Positions 60,391 to 64,000 of a stretch of DNA of 64,000 nt are shown here, piece by piece; the stretch's first letter is position 1; the number at the start of each line of letters is the position of its first letter. Location of the stretch: NCBI RefSeq assembly GCF_000330505.1, contig NW_004191777.1, forward strand, positions 259,682 through 323,681, written 5' to 3'. Source of the DNA: Entamoeba invadens IP1. Taxonomy: Eukaryota > Evosea > Mastigamoebida > Endamoebidae. The translations under genes were made by a program, and so were the position numbers. The notes under the pieces were generated by a model. That model was not told where the DNA came from, ran no database searches, and worked only from the letters and a program-made list of their open reading frames with translations.

Positions 60391-62703
60391 TAGATTAATT
60401 AGTTTTACAGAGTTTATTTAATAATTTTTACAGAATTATTGGGGACAGACTTTATTGAATACAAAAAATTAATATTTTTAAACTTATCTGTATATTATAA
60501 TTTCGAACTGTATTATATATTAGATTTATACTACTTTATTATTAAATAATAATTATAATGATAAAAGATTTTTATTAGTATATGTATAGTGAGTTATAAT
60601 AATAATTAATTATAATATTATTTTTATAATTAAATATATCATATGTTTTTAATTAAATTTTTTTATTATTAAGAAAATTAAACTTAATAGTTATTTTTAA
60701 TAACAAAAATTATAAAAATAAAAAAAAATATTTATACTCAAATGTTTTAAATTGATAATACAAAAATTAAAATATATTTTTTTAATTCGCCAAATTGTTT
60801 ATATATTATTTATTATTGTTGAATTGATCTTATATAGAATTCTAAACTAATTAGAATAATTTTGTGTTCGAATAAAGAGTAAAAATATTTACAAAAAAAA
60901 TGGTGAGTTTTGTTTTAATCAGGTAACACAAATATCAACGAGTATGAATGAAAGTAAACAATAACAACATGATAAATACATCTAAAATGCATTTTAAGCT
61001 TTGTATTAATCAAAACCGAGTGAATTTTGAATAAATTTTGTATAGTATAAAAATGAAGAAAATACAATAATAATAATTTAGACTAATCGAGTCAGTTTCT
61101 TATTAATATTTTTTTTCAAAAAAACGTATTTTTTAATATAATCAATTAAATAATTGCACATTTTAATTTAATAATGTTTTTGTTCTTATTATAAATTATA
61201 ATTACTTTGTAATTGAATAGATTTAATTATTCTAAAAAATCAACTTATTTACACCACTTTAAATTAAAAAGTAATAAATTTATTTTTAAAAAACATTGGC
61301 AATTAATATTGTACACAAATAATTATAAACAACATTTTATAATTGATCAGACTGGTGAAAAAATGGTCATTGGTCATCAGTTAAATAATAATCAATTAAT
61401 ACACATTATTTATTTTATTTAAATCATTTTGAACATAATTCCAAAACTCATATGATTTAAAACTTCGCAATATAAACGACAGCTGGAAATATAAATCGAA
61501 TGAGCTTGTTTATGATAAGATATTTATAAAAAATGAAAACATTTGGAGCTATTAAAGATAATTTACACCGTGTTTCAATGTGTAAATAATTAATTATATC
61601 AATATAAATCAACTAATGATTGTTTGTACACAGTTTATTTCATGTTTTTATTTAATATCGAGTTAATCATGTTATTTACAAGAAAAAAATAATAACCATT
61701 TTAATTAATGTTTTGCAGCCAATATTTTATGTGTTAAAATTCGTTAATTTAATATTATAAATTAACGAATTTTTTAGAATTTACAAGTTGATTAAAAAGA
61801 CATTTGGTTGTAAATTTTATATTTTAAAAATTAATTTTGTTGTTAACAAAATAGTGCCAAATAATTAAATTTTGTTTTTAAGAAACATATATTGGTGATT
61901 GTTTTTTGTTTTTTACTTGAAAGATGAAGAATATTGATAATTAATTTTGTTGTTTTAAGTCTTACAATTAATTGATTATTTTAATTAAATAATTGAAAAA
62001 CAATATATATCGTCAAAGACTATGTGTTGAAAAAGTAAAATGAACAAATTTAAGGTTAAATAATGCATTTTTACAAACAATAAATGAGTAGTTAAACATT
62101 ATTAATTAATTATTATCCTCGGAAATAGGCAATTATAATTTATTATATATAAAAATATCGCAAACAATTGTTTTGTTATTTGGAACGTGTTGATGAAATA
62201 ATAGATATTTTTAACTCAATTATTCGAAAAACCATTTATTTTTGTTAACTTTTAAAACAAACTGTGTTCATAAGTAAAAAATCATTTAAAAACTATAATT
62301 TTATAATAAAATATTTATTTTCAATACATTTCAACAAAACAAGTAAAATATTTTTGTTTAAAATATTGAAATGATTGGCACTTTAAATAATAAAAAAATT
62401 AAAAAAATATAAAAAGCATCGTGTGTAGAAATCCAAATATAATCGAAAGGTTGTGGTTTGTCGTTTTAAAACTATTATTGTATATAAAAATTGGCAAACA
62501 TTTCAACTATGTGCAGTGATTTAAAAAACGATCAACACCCGAATTTTCATATAATAAAACTACCCAGATTTTGTTAAAACTACTCAGAGATTATTTGTAC
62601 ATGTTGTAACAAAATAAGGAAAAAAACATGGAAATTGCAGATAATAATTAATCAATAATAAACCTAATATAACAGGTTTATGAAGAACTCCAACAACATT
62701 TAG
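60391..62703. other. 2.3-kb AT-rich gene desert
   Basis: This stretch lies between a minus-strand gene starting leftward and a plus-strand gene. It is extremely AT-rich with many imperfect AATTA/TTATT inverted runs. A 69-codon frame at 61213-61422 has only the composition of translated AT-rich DNA. No gene or RNA is seen. Confidence 0.6.
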
Positions 62704-63276
62704 ATGAGTTGCAAAAAGAAAACCAAAACAACACAGGACAAACAAGAGGAGCGTAACACTCAAGTCGAACTTGAATGTGTTCTCCTCGCACTCCTTTCGT
62801 TGAAGTACTCCTTTACAATATCCAAACCACAGAAAAAAGCAGAGAACACCAAACTCTTTATCAAGGTGAAGAGTGTCAAAAAGAACAATGACACGTTTGT
62901 TTTTGACCTTCAACAATTCGTTAAACTTCAGACGTCACAAATCTATCACTCAATGACTGAATCTGGCATTAAACAGAAAACCGCATTCCGTCGTACACAG
63001 TCGAACAAACGGAGTCAAGTCGTTCATTTCTTCGAAGACCTACTCTTTGAAGAAGGCTTTCTTGTGATGTACAAAAAGTTCAACAGGGAAGGTGTTGTTG
63101 GTGATCTAAATATATACTACAATCAGAGGATCATGTTAAATAAAATACAAATACGACAGATTGGAAACACAGTGTGGAGCTACTTGATGGAGAAACAAAA
63201 ACGGACAAACACCTTTGAAATCAAGAATGAGGAACTCCTCCCATTCTTGTATGGAAACATGGAGCCCCAATTGTAA
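62704..63276 (+). CDS. Orphan protein, 190 residues
   Basis: I do not recognise this protein. A Lys/Thr/Glu-rich lead (~1-20) precedes LECVLLALLSLKYSFTISKPQKK...LFIKVKSVKKNNDTFVFDLQQF (~22-72). This matches, by eye, the pattern of the N-terminal blocks of orphans at 10102-11232 and 35475-36395 (hydrophobic helix, Y/F-rich strand, Lys loop, P/N-G/D-T-x-hydrophobic turn). The second half (~90-190) is helical with FFEDLLFEEGFLVMYKKF and QIGNTVWSYLMEKQK. No signal peptide or membrane segment. Confidence 0.7.
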   Translation: MSCKKKTKTTQDKQEERNTQVELECVLLALLSLKYSFTISKPQKKAENTKLFIKVKSVKKNNDTFVFDLQQFVKLQTSQIYHSMTESGIKQKTAFRRTQSNKRSQVVHFFEDLLFEEGFLVMYKKFNREGVVGDLNIYYNQRIMLNKIQIRQIGNTVWSYLMEKQKRTNTFEIKNEELLPFLYGNMEPQL

Positions 63277-64000
63277 TTTTTTATATTTAATTTGTATTGA
63301 AGGAAATTATTGTTTTAAATGTCTACCATTTTTTTGAACCAAAAAATCATAATTTTATTCTGGGTGTTTTCAGAGCAAATTATCTTTTTTGGTAAAGTTT
63401 CTAATAGCAATAAACACCATCTCAAAAAATTGGAAATAATAATGTAATTCTTCAACTCAATAATCGTTCCATTTTTAATTTATTTAAATTATTTTTATTA
63501 ATTATTGTGTTCTTTTTTACAATTTGCGTAGTTATGGGTATAATTATATTATATCAAGATAATTGTTTTAAAGTGACTTTATGATTTCCCTATTATAAAG
63601 GGAAAAATAAAAAGGGTATAAAAATGTATTTTTTTATAGAAAAGAACACATAAAAATAACATCTTAGTAATAAACTAAAAAATAATTATGTAGTTTTAGT
63701 GTTAACACGTTTTGTATTTGGTTTAATTATAGTATATATTATAATAATAAAATAATTTTTATTAATACTTTTTTTGTAACACAAATAAAATTTATGTAAA
63801 AAAGAGTAATTAAAACTATTTTTAAAAAAGTGTGTAATATAATAACATTTTATTTTTATTTTTTTTTGTAGTTTTTCTTTTTATTTATAAAAAATAATTA
63901 CAATAATAATTATTATAATTATTTTTCGATTGGAACTTTAATATTAAACTATTAAAAATGGTTATATTATGAAAAATAATATATTGTAATATTATATACT
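63277..64000. other. AT-rich right edge of the window
   Basis: No coding frame, RNA or repeat of note was seen up to the window edge. Confidence 0.6.

Noticed and set aside
61213..61422. 69-codon plus-strand frame
   Set aside because: Asn/Ile/Lys-rich composition equals that of random AT-rich DNA here.

Overview
The window is eukaryotic nuclear DNA from an Entamoeba-type amoeba, most likely E. invadens; the genus is well supported, the species is inference. The evidence is very AT-rich spacers, compact mostly intron-poor genes, short 40-91 nt introns that nearly all begin GTTTGT and end AG, GAAC/TATA/Inr-type promoters, a Jacob-type cyst-wall lectin with five six-Cys chitin-binding domains, a membrane-anchored papain-like protease and a 48 kDa-class phosphofructokinase. 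No prophage, CRISPR array, operon or intact transposon was seen. Genes lie on both strands with no clustering by function.

Left part (1-21 kb): a large helical protein with an N-terminal GLFG-like decapeptide repeat, running off the left edge (possible inner-ring nucleoporin); an LRR protein with a divergent PP2C domain; a dolichol-phosphate-mannose synthase fused to a GtrA membrane domain and broken by a one-base frameshift; a GATA factor; a START protein; an orphan gene; a tRNA-Lys/tRNA-Gly pair; a papain-like protease with a transmembrane first exon; arginyl-tRNA synthetase; the Jacob lectin; a second orphan; and a predicted GPI-anchored protein.

Middle part (21-47 kb): a gene-poor stretch with a long ATT microsatellite; a three-exon Rogdi/Rav2-like gene; a La protein; a DOP1/Dopey homologue whose last exon was found across an intron; eIF2B-epsilon with a small first exon; a second tRNA-Gly; an orphan; a four-exon seven-TM protein; a four-TM protein; a two-exon chitin-deacetylase-like protein; a coiled-coil protein; a DUF2009 protein; a Rab GTPase; and a Lys-rich protein.

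Right part (47-64 kb): a bZIP-like factor, a Dus2-type tRNA dihydrouridine synthase, phosphofructokinase, the RNase P/MRP subunit Rpp29/Pop4, a TBC1D23 homologue with a huge Lys/Glu coiled-coil insertion, a histidine phosphatase, the meiotic recombination factor MND1, an HSF-type factor, a UBR-box protein, a flavin-reductase-like protein and a last orphan.

Themes: two cyst-wall genes (Jacob and chitin deacetylase) 22 kb apart; Golgi/endosome traffic genes (DOP1, TBC1D23, Rab, Rogdi); tRNA and translation genes (ArgRS, Dus2, Rpp29, La, eIF2B-epsilon, three tRNAs); and four candidate transcription factors. Nine genes need introns, or a frameshift, to read through; exon coordinates are given with each.
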